A DNA stretch of 63,358 nucleotides, from the NCBI GenBank assembly GCA_030527205.1, contig JAUNBG010000019.1:1-63358 (forward strand), written 5' to 3'. The translations under genes and the position numbers were made by a program. This stretch comes from Planctomycetia bacterium (GTDB taxonomy: Bacteria; Planctomycetota; Planctomycetia; Pirellulales; Thermoguttaceae). This document shows positions 17,923 to 27,215 of the stretch, piece by piece; the first letter of the stretch is position 1, and each line of letters starts with the position of its first letter. The notes beneath the pieces are model-generated. The model was not told where the DNA came from. It was given only the letters and a program-made list of their open reading frames with translations, and did no database searches.

Positions 17923-19392
17923 TCAAAAATCATCAATAGAGTCATTTTCAAAACCTTCGTTTCCAAAGGGATTAAATTCCGAATGCTCAGATTGCTTTTC
18001 GTTGTAATAATTGGCAAAAAGAGTAAATTCGCCCCTCCAATAAAGCTTGATTTCGCCGACCGGCCCATTTCGCTGTTTCGCAACGATAATCTCAGCCAGA
18101 CCGCCGAGTCCTTTATCTTCAACAACGTCTTTCGAATGATAATATTCTTCGCGATGAACAAACATAACAACGTCTGCATCTTGTTCGATGGCGCCTGATT
18201 CTCGAAGATGACTCAAACGCGGACGATTGTCCTTCGTCGCTTCCGCCATTCGATTCAATTGCGAAAGACAAAGAACCGGAATATTCAACTCTCGCGCCAA
18301 TCCCTTCAAACGACGAGCAATCTTCGCAACCTGTTCTTGACGCGGATCATTGGCGTTATCCGGTTCAATGAGCCCTAAATAGTCGATTATAATCAATCCC
18401 AAATCTTCTTGACGTTTCAATCTTCGCGCAACCGCTCCAATTTCAGTAACCGTTCGACTCGGAGTATCGTCAATATAAAAGGGAGAATTACTCAATTCCG
18501 ACGCGGCTTTATGAAAACGCTTTTTGTCCTTTTCATCGAGAAAATTGCCGCGAATCGACTCATTTTTAACCTTGCCTCTTGCGCTGATCATTCGAATAGC
18601 CAATTCAATTTTTGCCATTTCCAAGCTGAAAAAGAGAACCGGTATTCGATAGGCAACCGCAACATTTTCCGCTATATTCGTTGCAAAAGCCGTTTTCCCC
18701 ATACTCGGCCGAGCCGCTAAAATAATCAGTTCCGATCCATGTAAACCGCCAAGCATTTTATCTAAATCAAAAAAACCGGTTGGAACGCCGTCAACGTCGC
18801 CCGTTGTTTTTTTGTCCAACAAATCATAGACGCTTAAAATAACGTCATTCATATTCGAAAGCTGATTGGTATTCCGCGAGTCCCCAATGGCGAAGATATT
18901 TTCTTCCGCTTGACTAACCAAATCGCGAGGCGACTTTTGAGGATCATAAGCGTTCAAAAGAATGTCTGTACTCGTTCGAATAAGATCGCGTCGAATCGCC
19001 TGATCTCGAACTATTTTTGCATAAAGAACGGCATGAGCCGATATTTGAACCGAACTCATCAATTCGGCCAAATACGCTTCCCCTCCGATTTCATCAAGTT
19101 CGCCGCGTTCTTTGAGACGTTCAACCAAAAGCATCAAATCGATTCCTGTCGATGAATTATGCATTTCAAGAAGAAGTCGATAAATGCGTTTGTTCGCCTC
19201 TGAGTAAAAATCTTCCGCGCGAAGAGTTGTCGCAACATCATCGCAAAGCATAGAATCAAGAATGAGAGAACCGATGACGCCGCGTTCCGCTTCCAAATTA
19301 CAAGGCGGCATTCGATCTAATGAGGAAAGGGATGAAGCTTCCTTATTTTTTTTCGAACGCCTGGGAACTGATGATTCAAAATCTTTTGACAT
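17923..19392 (-). CDS. dnaB: Replicative DNA helicase DnaB
   Basis: A 489-residue DnaB with the normal two-part layout. The N-terminal primase-interacting domain (about residues 28-130) begins PPCNLEAERGVIGSLI. The RecA-like helicase domain starts near 190 and has Walker A (RPSMGKTAF, lysine near 233), Walker B with LIIIDYLGLI, and the LSQLNR sensor region. DnaB is the hexameric 5'-3' helicase at the replication fork. The basic, Ser-rich N-terminus and the acidic Phe/Asp-rich C-terminus (ENDSIDDF) extend slightly past the usual borders. No ribosomal protein S18 or L9 genes, common DnaB neighbours elsewhere, are adjacent. No intein is present. Confidence 0.96.
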   Translation of the reverse strand: MSKDFESSVPRRSKKNKEASSLSSLDRMPPCNLEAERGVIGSLILDSMLCDDVATTLRAEDFYSEANKRIYRLLLEMHNSSTGIDLMLLVERLKERGELDEIGGEAYLAELMSSVQISAHAVLYAKIVRDQAIRRDLIRTSTDILLNAYDPQKSPRDLVSQAEENIFAIGDSRNTNQLSNMNDVILSVYDLLDKKTTGDVDGVPTGFFDLDKMLGGLHGSELIILAARPSMGKTAFATNIAENVAVAYRIPVLFFSLEMAKIELAIRMISARGKVKNESIRGNFLDEKDKKRFHKAASELSNSPFYIDDTPSRTVTEIGAVARRLKRQEDLGLIIIDYLGLIEPDNANDPRQEQVAKIARRLKGLARELNIPVLCLSQLNRMAEATKDNRPRLSHLRESGAIEQDADVVMFVHREEYYHSKDVVEDKGLGGLAEIIVAKQRNGPVGEIKLYWRGEFTLFANYYNEKQSEHSEFNPFGNEGFENDSIDDF

Positions 19393-19484
19393 AACAAGCT
19401 TCGTCTTATCTTTTGATTATCCTTGCTGTTATCATAAAAAACATAAAAAAACAGAAGAACAACAAAAAATCAAAACTCAAAGGA

Positions 19485-20504
19485 TCAAGAAGGGGTTATC
19501 GTTTTCCATAATAAATGAAACGAAAGGATTTCTTTAAAAGAATGACGAAGCAAAAACGCAATCATTCGTTCGTTGTCTTGCGATGTAACGCTTTCAATAA
19601 TCGTCGAAGAAGAATTGTTTTCAAGTATATCGCGAACAACAGTTGAAAATAAAAAAGAGCCGATGCCATTCCGTAAAAGGTTGTTCTCGACGGCAATATT
19701 CGACAAAAGAAAACGCTGAGGTTGAATGAATCGCTTGAAACTAAGATTGTTCTTGAAAAAGGCAACCGAACGTTGCGACATCATTTCATGAAGAACCGCT
19801 CCGGCAACAGGACGTCCTGAATAATCGTTTTTGGGAAAAACATTCCATTCCGTTGAAAAAAAGTTTCGATAACAAAACGCGTCCCAAAAATTATCTGTCG
19901 ACCAAACAGGAATTCGATGAACAACATAATTTTGATTAGTCAAATGAATTTTTTCGCTCACCGGCATAACATAATCATCAAGTTTTAATTCAAAGCGCTT
20001 GATTTCCTGCAAGAATTTATATTGCATCGAAAGAAAAATCGATAATAACGGACTTTTATTCGCCAAAATGCCATTCGGATTGCTTTGACCATAAAGAATA
20101 TCATAAAAAGGAAAACCGTCGGGAGCTCCATTAACAACTAGCAAACAAGTTGCATTATGCTTCGCAAAATACTTTTCTGCCTCTTTAATCAAAGATTGAA
20201 TAACCAATTCCTGATTGGGCACAGAGGGGGAAATGACTGGCGGAAAAATGAGCCCGATATGATTATTTGCCGGGAGTTCGTTTAAATTATAAGATATTGT
20301 TGCATGAAGAAAACCAAGAGGCTTTTCGTCCTCAAAAGCAAGAAAAAAAGATTTCGGATCAAATAAAATACTGCCGAACAATTGTTCTTCAAGAATCTCA
20401 ATGGTCAAACCAAAATACATCTCCGCTATACTTTTGGCTTTTTCGTTCCAAATTTTCAATACAGTTGGCGGATCGTTATTATTAAATGATCGTATTGTTA
20501 ACAT
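19485..20504 (-). CDS. GNAT-family acetyltransferase, probably two-domain
   Basis: A 339-residue protein. The N-terminal part (MLTIRSFNNNDPPTVLKIWNE) and the C-terminal part (IAVENNLLRNGIGSFLF, then a later acidic helix) each look like a GNAT acetyl-CoA-binding fold. The tandem arrangement is typical of two-domain GNAT proteins. The C-terminal copy keeps an N-G-I-G version of the pyrophosphate loop. The substrate is unknown. The frame extends upstream to a TTG at 20591, but the family start matches the ATG at 20504. It follows dnaB on the same strand order with 92 bp between them; no functional link is evident. Confidence 0.75.
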   Translation of the reverse strand: MLTIRSFNNNDPPTVLKIWNEKAKSIAEMYFGLTIEILEEQLFGSILFDPKSFFLAFEDEKPLGFLHATISYNLNELPANNHIGLIFPPVISPSVPNQELVIQSLIKEAEKYFAKHNATCLLVVNGAPDGFPFYDILYGQSNPNGILANKSPLLSIFLSMQYKFLQEIKRFELKLDDYVMPVSEKIHLTNQNYVVHRIPVWSTDNFWDAFCYRNFFSTEWNVFPKNDYSGRPVAGAVLHEMMSQRSVAFFKNNLSFKRFIQPQRFLLSNIAVENNLLRNGIGSFLFSTVVRDILENNSSSTIIESVTSQDNERMIAFLLRHSFKEILSFHLLWKTITPS

Positions 20505-20591
20505 TGAGTACTCTATAAAAAACGTTAATTCATAATAGTTGTCTGGCGAGGAAAAGTTTAATATTGAGAGTTGAGTTGGAAGTTCAGGCAA

Positions 20592-20921
20592 AAACGGGAA
20601 TGATGTTAAATTAGTTAAAAAAGTTGAGATAAGCAGGCCAGAAAGGATTTTCCCGACTTAAACTCTCGACGCAAAAAAATTCGAGCCAATTTCATAGTTG
20701 GGTCTTGAAAAAGATTTTCCTGACTCAGCTCTCCCTTTTGGCTCTCAACATTAAATAAAGATGTCTATTCCAAAATACATATAATTGATTATAACATAGA
20801 AATATTAAAAAGTAAATTGAGTCATTTTATTTTTTCATAAAGTTTCATTTTTTTTGATCGTTTTTTATCTTGACGATATTTTAACGGTTGAACTTTTTGT
20901 CAAATGGGGATAAAATAGAGA
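20592..20921. other. 330-bp gap between divergent genes
   Basis: No gene seen. Two imperfect direct repeats of the pattern ATTTTCC-GACT--CTCTC occur near 20648 and 20712. TTTAATATTGAGAG near 20560 recurs inverted near 20745. The gap must carry the promoters of both the GNAT and acylphosphatase genes, but no clean boxes stand out. Confidence 0.35.
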
Positions 20922-21227
20922 ATGAATGAGTTTTTCAAAATGGACGACAGGTCGGATTTCATTTGTTTGCATGCAGAATACACAGGAGAAGTTCAAGGCG
21001 TCGGATTTCGTTTTACGACTCATTCTATAGCCAAACGATATCCGGTTGCCGGCTTTGTACAAAATCGTCCAAACGGTCGGGTTCTTTTGGTTATTCAGGG
21101 AAATCGATCTGTTGTTCATAAGGTTCTTCATGAAATCGAACGCTGTTTTATCGGTCACATTGATGATTGCATCAAGCAGGAAAAACCATTGAATAACGAT
21201 TTGACTTCATTCAGTATTCGTTACTGA
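20922..21227 (+). CDS. Acylphosphatase
   Basis: A 101-residue protein of normal acylphosphatase size. It has the active-site loop GEVQGVGFR (catalytic Arg in that loop) followed by the second signature with the catalytic Asn (GFVQNRPNGRV). Acylphosphatases hydrolyse the acyl-phosphate bond of compounds such as acetyl phosphate or 1,3-bisphosphoglycerate in the cytoplasm. The first ATG at 20922 is used; an ATG at 20940 would remove six residues and is possible. Confidence 0.92.
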   Translation: MNEFFKMDDRSDFICLHAEYTGEVQGVGFRFTTHSIAKRYPVAGFVQNRPNGRVLLVIQGNRSVVHKVLHEIERCFIGHIDDCIKQEKPLNNDLTSFSIRY

Positions 21228-21270
21228 AATGACCATTGCCGTTTTCATCATTCGATGACAATTGTCCGTT

Positions 21271-21358
21271 AATGACAGGGCGAATGACGACAGGGCGAAT
21301 GACGTCAGGGCGAAGCCCGTCATTCCTAACCGCTTCGGGATGACAAGCAGGTCATTCC
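21271..21358 (+). repeat. Short tandem repeat plus hairpin
   Basis: A unit close to ATGACGACAGGGCGA occurs three times in a row (about 21272-21314) and is followed by an inverted part, GCCCGTCATTCC. The third unit and this tail form a hairpin around GGGCGAAGCCC. A further GCAGGTCATTCC ends the block. It sits between acylphosphatase and the first ABC permease. A single related motif occurs at 4886-4922. Confidence 0.6.
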
Positions 21359-21437
21359 ATTTGAGATTTTCTATTTTAATAAAAAACTTATATAAATATC
21401 GGATTTTACAAACAGTAAATTTGGGAAGTTTTTAACG

Positions 21438-22403
21438 ATGTTAACTTTTGATTTTTGGGGAAATAGTTGCTTGAATCCATTATTCGCAATTCCGAATTGG
21501 ATCAAGTCGTTGACTTGGATTGATATAACAGCTCTCGCGGTTGTTATTTCGTTTATTTTGATTGTTTATCTCATTCGATTTTTTATGCCGCGAATCGGCG
21601 CAATCGCTTGGGTCACAGCTAAGGAAACCCTTGTTCAACCTCTTTTTCTGATTTTGTCGCTTACTGGAATATTCGGTCTTTTTATCTTCCTTTTCCTTCC
21701 TTATCATACTTTAGGCGAAGACACAAAAATCGTTGTTTCGCAAGGTTTGACCCTTGTTAAACTTTTTGCCGTTTTTCTTGCTATTTGGACGGCAAGTTCG
21801 TCGATCGCGGACGAAATTGAAGGAAAAACCGCTTTAATGATCCTGGCAAAACCGGTTCGACGCCAAAGTTTTGTTATCGGAAAATATTTGGGCGTTATGA
21901 TCGGCGTAACCGCTTTATTCCTTATCCTCGGACTTTTTTTCGTCAATACAATCGCTTACAAACTCGTTTATGACGCTCGCGAATCGGCAAAAGACGTTCC
22001 AACAGCTCTTGAATGTTCTCAATATGTTATGAACATTATGCCCGGGTTGTTTCTTTCCTATTTTGAAACAATCGTTTTGGCTGCGATTTCTGTTGCTATT
22101 TCAACAAGACTATCTCTTTTACCCAATTTATCTATTTGCTTGACCATTTATGCGTTAGGCCATATTGTTCCGATGATCGTTGTTTCGAGCGCAGCATCGC
22201 AAGTTCCTTTGGTTTCGTTTTTCGCAAATTTGGTTTGCGCCTTTTTGCCGGTTCTCGATCATTTTAATATGGAAACAGCCGTCGCAATGAATCGAAGCGT
22301 CCCTTATGAATACGTTTTTATGGCAGGCGTTTACTCTTTCCTTTTTGCTGCTGTCGCTATGGTTCTTTCGCTTGCTTTGTTTGAAGACCGCGATTTGGCC
22401 TGA
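21438..22403 (+). CDS. ABC-2 type transporter permease
   Basis: A 321-residue membrane protein with about six to seven helices and the ABC-2 permease pattern. After the first helices comes the cytoplasmic coupling segment SSSIADEIEGKTALMILAKPVRRQSFVIGKYLG (about residues 114-150), which resembles the DE..GT..LL..P..R shared by these permeases. It should pair with a separate ATP-binding subunit, but no ATPase gene is in the window. It is followed, after two repeats, by a second and larger permease of the same type. The cargo is unknown. GGGAAG lies upstream of the ATG. Confidence 0.85.
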   Translation: MLTFDFWGNSCLNPLFAIPNWIKSLTWIDITALAVVISFILIVYLIRFFMPRIGAIAWVTAKETLVQPLFLILSLTGIFGLFIFLFLPYHTLGEDTKIVVSQGLTLVKLFAVFLAIWTASSSIADEIEGKTALMILAKPVRRQSFVIGKYLGVMIGVTALFLILGLFFVNTIAYKLVYDARESAKDVPTALECSQYVMNIMPGLFLSYFETIVLAAISVAISTRLSLLPNLSICLTIYALGHIVPMIVVSSAASQVPLVSFFANLVCAFLPVLDHFNMETAVAMNRSVPYEYVFMAGVYSFLFAAVAMVLSLALFEDRDLA

Positions 22404-22404
22404 T

Positions 22405-22475
22405 CCGTTCTGTTCAAGCCGGTTGAAAATCATTGTTTTTGGTTCGTCTGCTCGACAACTTCGGGCAGACCTTAA
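22405..22475 (-). repeat. Dispersed degenerate repeat, family C (inverted)
   Basis: On the minus strand it reads GTCTGCCCGAAGTTGTCGAG, then GATTTTCAACCGGCTTGAA, which is the order of the family consensus. It begins immediately after the stop codon of the permease gene. Confidence 0.5.
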
Positions 22476-22631
22476 AGTTGATATGCTTTCAAAGCGATTT
22501 GATGAATTGAGAAGAATAAGTCAAATAAATTGAAATCCGATTGTTATTGTTAATTTTGTATTAAAAATAGTATCCCGCAAACATATTTTATTGTTGCACA
22601 AAATTAATGATCGCTTGTTATCATTCCTATT

Positions 22632-22735
22632 AGGAAATTCTAAAAACCTGTTATAAACTCCATTCGAGAACGGCGTAAAAACCAGTTCATACGGACGGGA
22701 CGTCTGCGTTCCCAACGGGTTTTTAGAACCTCCTT
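22632..22735 (+). repeat. MITE-like element, family A, copy 2
   Basis: Opens AGGAAATTCTAAAAACCTG and ends GGTTTTTAGAACCTCCTTA. The centre has ACGGACGGGACGTCTGCGTTCCC. It lies between two ABC permease genes and is shorter than other copies because a few bases are missing after the left end. Confidence 0.8.
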
Positions 22736-22822
22736 ATTATAATAAGGAGTCATATTTGGCAGTCCTTTTTAACAATCCAACTTATTGCTGTTTTGTTCCA
22801 ACCTTCTTTTTAAATTAATATA

Positions 22823-24856
22823 ATGTTTATTGGACCTGTTTTTACTCGCGAAATAACGATTGCTCCGCGTCGCGATCGAACTTTTATTGCTCGAAGCGTT
22901 TACGGCGGACTTTTGCTTTTACTGATTTGTACAGCCTGGCTTGTTATGACAGGCACGCAATTGATAACCGACGTTGGCGATTTTTCCCGATTTGGCATTA
23001 CGCTTTTCCGCATTCTTGCGCCTCTTCAATTGATTGTTATGCTCTTTTTTTCCGCAATTCTCTCCGCTGCCGCCGTTGCTCAAGAGAAAGATCGAAAAAC
23101 GCTTCTGCTTTTGTTGTTGACGCATTTATCCAACAGCGAACTTGTTCTTGGAAAATTATTGGCCAGTTTGTTGGAAGTTCTCGTTTTTCTTATTATTTCT
23201 CTTCCGATTTTGATGATGACATCGCTTTTGGGCGGAATTTCTTATTCGCAAATCGTTCGAGTTCTTTTAGTGACTCTTTTTTCAATGCTTCTTTGCGGAA
23301 GCGTTGGATCTTGCGTTGCTCTTTGGCGAGATAAAACCTTTCAAGCAATCGCTGCAACGGTTTTAATTCTCGTCTGCTGGCTTGGATTCTGGCAGATTGT
23401 CGGTTACGGTTTCCTGGGAAAAAGCTGGGGCAATTATTCAACAGAAACAATCGCGACCTCAATGAGTCCCTGGAAAGCTGTTTTCGTTGCGGCTCAACCA
23501 GCAATTGAATCGGAAAATCTTTTGGGACGACTCTTGCCAACGTTCTCGCTCTTTGAACCCATTTTCGGATTTTTGACGGTTTTTGCTTTTTTGACAATAT
23601 TAGTTAATGGCATTGCCATTGCAATGGTCCGATATTGGAATCCTTCCCGGGAACTTAAGCAAGGGACACCGGAAGAGGATACTTGGAGAAAAGAGGCAAT
23701 TCAGGCAAGACTTGATCGCGAAGCGGCTGAACGTCAATCCGCTTCTCAAGGCGTTGTCGTTGCTTCAAATCCTTATGAATCGCTTGAACATAATCTTTTT
23801 GCTGTTGAATCAGAACATCCTGATCTTGTTCAGAGCGATCCCGCGAATTCAACGGAGAGTCCCGATTCGATTTCCTGTTTAAAGTCGACTTCGGTTGAAG
23901 AAAATAACTTTGATCAAGAAAAGAAAGAGTCTCATTCCGGATTTGGCAAAAATCCAATGGATCCGTCCATTTCTGCCGCGCCGGGCAAAGTTCGTCATGT
24001 TTGGGATAACCCGATTATTTGGCGGGAAATTTGTACGCGGGCTTATGGGAAAAAGACATTTATCATTCGACTTGTTTATTTTCTCCTCTTTTTGATTAGC
24101 GCTTATGCTATTCATTTAACTTATGTTGCTCATACGATTCCGACCTTGGGGCAAATTGCGGCTCCTTTGGTTCCGCTTTTGATTTTGTCAATGGTTCTTT
24201 TGAATGCTCAAGCGATTACTTCATTGACCTCGGAACGGGACGGCGGAACGTTTACGCTCCTTTTGGTCAGCGATATTTCGCCAAAAGAGTTTGTTTACGG
24301 AAAATTGGGCGGAACATTTTATAATATGAAAGAAGTCGTTCTGTTTCCCTTGCTGCTTTGCCTTTATATAAGTTTTATGGGCGGGCTTTCGCTTTGGAAT
24401 GCCTTCTTTTTATTTGTCGGTTTGTCTGTTTTATATTTCTTTGTTGCCATGATCGGCGTTCATATTGGAATGCAATACGATAACACGAAAAACGCTGTTG
24501 CAACAAGTTTGGGGATTATTTTTTTCCTTTTTGTCGGAATTGCGACTTGTATGTGGATCATGATTGCCTTTAGCGGCTCGTTTGAAGCGCAGTTGCAACC
24601 ATTTTTAGCCTTTATGATTGGCGGCGGAATCGGACTTTATATTTGCCTGGGTTCCAGAAATCCGTCATCAGCAATTGCTTTGGCATCTTTTTGTTGTCCT
24701 TTGGCAACTTTTTATGCAATAACAAGTCTGCTTTTGGGGCAAACTCAACTTGTTTTTATCTCGGTTGTCAGCGCGTATCTTTTTACTTCGATCGCAATGC
24801 TTATTCCCGCTATTGACGAATTTGATGTCGCAACAGGACGAACAACGGCTGATTAA
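22823..24856 (+). CDS. Tandem (two-domain) ABC-2 type permease
   Basis: A 677-residue membrane protein that contains two permease units in one chain. The first has about six helices in residues 20-280, with the coupling segment AVAQEKDRKTLLLLLLTHLSNSELVLGKLL near 90. A polar cytoplasmic linker of roughly 110 residues follows (about 280-390, rich in Glu, Ser and Asn). The second unit (about 390-670) repeats the pattern with ITSLTSERDGGTFTLLLVSDISPKEFVYGKL. One chain could therefore supply both membrane halves of a transporter. The ATPase subunit is not in the window. The neighbouring single permease suggests a complex of at least two membrane proteins, but that is inference. No strong ribosome site is seen before the ATG. 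Confidence 0.85.
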   Translation: MFIGPVFTREITIAPRRDRTFIARSVYGGLLLLLICTAWLVMTGTQLITDVGDFSRFGITLFRILAPLQLIVMLFFSAILSAAAVAQEKDRKTLLLLLLTHLSNSELVLGKLLASLLEVLVFLIISLPILMMTSLLGGISYSQIVRVLLVTLFSMLLCGSVGSCVALWRDKTFQAIAATVLILVCWLGFWQIVGYGFLGKSWGNYSTETIATSMSPWKAVFVAAQPAIESENLLGRLLPTFSLFEPIFGFLTVFAFLTILVNGIAIAMVRYWNPSRELKQGTPEEDTWRKEAIQARLDREAAERQSASQGVVVASNPYESLEHNLFAVESEHPDLVQSDPANSTESPDSISCLKSTSVEENNFDQEKKESHSGFGKNPMDPSISAAPGKVRHVWDNPIIWREICTRAYGKKTFIIRLVYFLLFLISAYAIHLTYVAHTIPTLGQIAAPLVPLLILSMVLLNAQAITSLTSERDGGTFTLLLVSDISPKEFVYGKLGGTFYNMKEVVLFPLLLCLYISFMGGLSLWNAFFLFVGLSVLYFFVAMIGVHIGMQYDNTKNAVATSLGIIFFLFVGIATCMWIMIAFSGSFEAQLQPFLAFMIGGGIGLYICLGSRNPSSAIALASFCCPLATFYAITSLLLGQTQLVFISVVSAYLFTSIAMLIPAIDEFDVATGRTTAD

Positions 24857-25132
24857 TTAACGCTTGCTTTTTTCAGCTTGCTTTCATTTTTATCAATGTC
24901 GATTTCCTTGACGCAATCGACATTCTATAAAAAATGTTGCAAAACTTTTGTTTTTGCAGCAAAAAAACGACGTTGTTTCTGCTTCTCCCCTTGAAATCCT
25001 AACAGCGAACGTTATACTCAATAAGTTGTCTGATTTGGGAAATACTCAGCAATGAACTTCCTGATTCATGAACAAATGTTTTTGTTCTTTCTTGGAATAA
25101 TGCTTATTCTTTCGACTTTGGAGAAGACTTGA

Positions 25133-25582
25133 ATGTCAAGAATAAAGGATCTTTTAGCCGAACATCTTAACGTTGATGTTTCCCAAGAAACTCTCGAAAA
25201 GATTGAACAGTTCAGCGAACTTAAAAACTTTTCAGCAAATGATATTGTTTATCGAGAACATGAAAACTCGAAACATTTTTATCTTGTTGTTTCTGGACAG
25301 GTCGACGTCCAATATTTGATGAAAAACGGTCGTCGCAAAACAATGGATACTTGTCTCAAAGGAGATCAGCTTCTTTGGTCAGCGCTGGTTGAACCGCATG
25401 AATCCAATTCGATCGGAATTTGCCGGGCAGAAACCGAACTTCTTTCGATTGATGGAGAAAAACTTCTCGAAATTTGTCAAAAAGATACGGCATTTGGTTT
25501 TCATTTAATGAGTCGCGTTGCGTCTGTTATTCGTCGCCGTCTTCAAGCAACTCGAAAATTGCTCACATTTTATAATACATAA
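25133..25582 (+). CDS. Cyclic-nucleotide-binding-domain protein without a DNA-binding domain
   Basis: A 149-residue protein that is essentially a single Crp-type cNMP-binding beta-roll, with HFYLVVSGQVDVQYL, then KGDQLLWSALVEP and a C-terminal helix rich in Arg. The phosphate-binding cassette lacks the usual FGE..L....R, so cAMP or cGMP binding is doubtful. There is no helix-turn-helix, so it is not a Crp-type activator; it may act as a sensor or scaffold. It follows the ABC permeases in the same direction, 276 bp away. GGAG lies about 11 bp before the ATG. Confidence 0.82.
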   Translation: MSRIKDLLAEHLNVDVSQETLEKIEQFSELKNFSANDIVYREHENSKHFYLVVSGQVDVQYLMKNGRRKTMDTCLKGDQLLWSALVEPHESNSIGICRAETELLSIDGEKLLEICQKDTAFGFHLMSRVASVIRRRLQATRKLLTFYNT

Positions 25583-25846
25583 ATTGAATAATGTTTTCTG
25601 AACTTATATTATTCGATTTTGCATAAATATTTTGAATAACAGAGAAAAAAACGATTATTTTGTTATTTGAAAACATATAATCAACTTAACTATCAGAAAT
25701 AAAACAACCAACATTTATGAATAAAATACAAACAATTAATATCTGCGCAACCCCCCAAGGTTCGGTTTGCGATATAATATAAATAATTAATTTTCTTTTT
25801 TCTTTTAAATTCTTTAAAATATATTTTTCCAAACGCCATTTCGAAA

Positions 25847-25865
25847 CGGGCAAATCTTTTGCCCG
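25847..25865. other. Hairpin in intergenic DNA
   Basis: A perfect 8-bp stem (CGGGCAAA / TTTGCCCG) with a three-base loop. No T-run follows on the plus strand, so it is not a clear terminator in that direction. It lies in the 530-bp gap before serC. Confidence 0.5.
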
Positions 25866-25924
25866 GGAAATAGTTCTGAAACAAAAGGGAAATCAATATC
25901 TCGAAAATGTTTCGCGTCTTTGTT

Positions 25925-25947
25925 CAAGGGGCTTCCCCCTTGTTTTT
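25925..25947 (+). terminator. Rho-independent terminator
   Basis: A 7-bp GC-rich stem (CAAGGGG / CCCCTTG) with loop CTTC is followed directly by TTTTT. It lies 340 bp after the cNMP-binding gene and upstream of serC, so it may end a long transcript or an unannotated RNA from the 25.6-25.9 kb region. Confidence 0.7.
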
Positions 25948-26051
25948 GCATTAAAATATGTTAATATTAGAACGTTTCTTATTTAATCGGACTTGAATTG
26001 AGTCTTATTCATTTTGAGGAAATCCATTTCCGATTGACAGAAACAATTATT

Positions 26052-26076
26052 GAGGTTTTTTCTCGAATAAAACCTC
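26052..26076 (+). promoter_or_regulatory. Hairpin in the serC leader
   Basis: An 8-bp inverted repeat (GAGGTTTT / AAAACCTC) with a nine-base loop ends 40 bp before the serC start and is followed by TTTAT. It could be a weak terminator or attenuator; no leader peptide is visible. Confidence 0.35.
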
Positions 26077-26116
26077 TTTATCATCAAAACAGTTTGATAT
26101 TAAAAAGGAAATTTTG

Positions 26117-27211
26117 ATGCAGGAACGACTTTACAATTTTTCAGCTGGTCCGGCTGTCATGCCACTTTCCGTTTTGAAAAAAGCTCAGGAAGAACTCGTT
26201 TGTTTGCCAGGAGTTGGGGCTTCTATTCTCGAAATCAGTCATCGATCAAAGCCCTTTGAAGCAATTTTGCTTGCTGCTCAGGACAATATTAGAAAACTGC
26301 TCAACGTTCCTGAAAACTATAAAATTCTCTTTTTGCAAGGCGGCGCGTTGACGCAATTTGCAATGATTCCCATGAACATTATTCATAATACTGATTCAAC
26401 GGCAGATTATATCGTTTCGGGAACCTGGAGCAAAAAAGCGGCTTCTGAAGCTAAAACTCAAGGCAAAATCAATATCGTTTGGGACGGAAAAGAAGAAGGG
26501 TTTCGTCGCAAGCCAGTCGACTCCGAATTAAATCTCAATCCGAATGCCGCTTATTGTTATATAACATCAAACGAAACCATTGAAGGCGTTCAATGGCAAA
26601 AAATGCCAGAGACCGGAAACATCCCATTGGTTTGCGATGCCTCAAGCGATGTTTTCAGTCATCCGGTCGACATTTCGAAATATGGCATTTATTATGCATG
26701 CGCTCAAAAAAATGCAGGACCTGCTGGCGTTACATTGTTGGTTATCCGCGACGATTTCGTTGACAAATCGGGCGATGATCTCGCGTCAATGTTCAGTTAT
26801 AAAAAATTGGCCGCTGCCAATTCGATGTTGAATACGCCCCCCTGTTTTGCCATTTATATGCTCAAACTTGTTACTGATTGGCTCTTAACTGATATTGGCG
26901 GTCTCGATAAAATGTTCAAGATTAATCAAAACAAGGCCGCTCTTCTTTATGACGCCATTGATCAATCGAACGGTTTTTATCGAGGTCACGCAAACAAAGA
27001 GTATCGTTCGATTATGAATGTTCCGTTTCGGCTTCCGTCGGAAGAATTGGATAAACAATTTCAAAATGAAGCAAAAGAAATCGGTTTGATAACGCTCGGC
27101 GGACATCGAAGCGTCGGCGGAATTCGCGCTTCGATTTATAACGCAATGCCAGAAGCTGGCGTTATTAAGCTTCGAGATTTCATGCTTGACTTTGCAAAAA
27201 AGAACGGTTGA
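26117..27211 (+). CDS. serC: Phosphoserine aminotransferase SerC
   Basis: A 364-residue SerC of normal length. It starts with the family hallmark [11 protein letters not shown], has the EISHRS block near residue 41, [15 protein letters not shown] near 75 and the PLP-binding lysine at about residue 198 in [10 protein letters not shown]. The C-terminal [18 protein letters not shown] matches the substrate-binding end. The enzyme converts 3-phosphohydroxypyruvate and glutamate to phosphoserine in serine synthesis, and also works in pyridoxal phosphate synthesis in many bacteria. AAAAGGAA precedes the ATG at 26117. Its stop is four bases before dapF, so the two are probably cotranscribed. Linked genes for serA or serB are not present. 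Confidence 0.96.
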   Translation: MQERLYNFSAGPAVMPLSVLKKAQEELVCLPGVGASILEISHRSKPFEAILLAAQDNIRKLLNVPENYKILFLQGGALTQFAMIPMNIIHNTDSTADYIVSGTWSKKAASEAKTQGKINIVWDGKEEGFRRKPVDSELNLNPNAAYCYITSNETIEGVQWQKMPETGNIPLVCDASSDVFSHPVDISKYGIYYACAQKNAGPAGVTLLVIRDDFVDKSGDDLASMFSYKKLAAANSMLNTPPCFAIYMLKLVTDWLLTDIGGLDKMFKINQNKAALLYDAIDQSNGFYRGHANKEYRSIMNVPFRLPSEELDKQFQNEAKEIGLITLGGHRSVGGIRASIYNAMPEAGVIKLRDFMLDFAKKNG

Positions 27212-27215
27212 TTTT

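Noticed and set aside
25693-25896. 67-codon minus-strand frame in the gap before serC
   Set aside because: AT-rich, Lys/Tyr-rich peptide without start signal, crossing a hairpin; non-coding is more likely.
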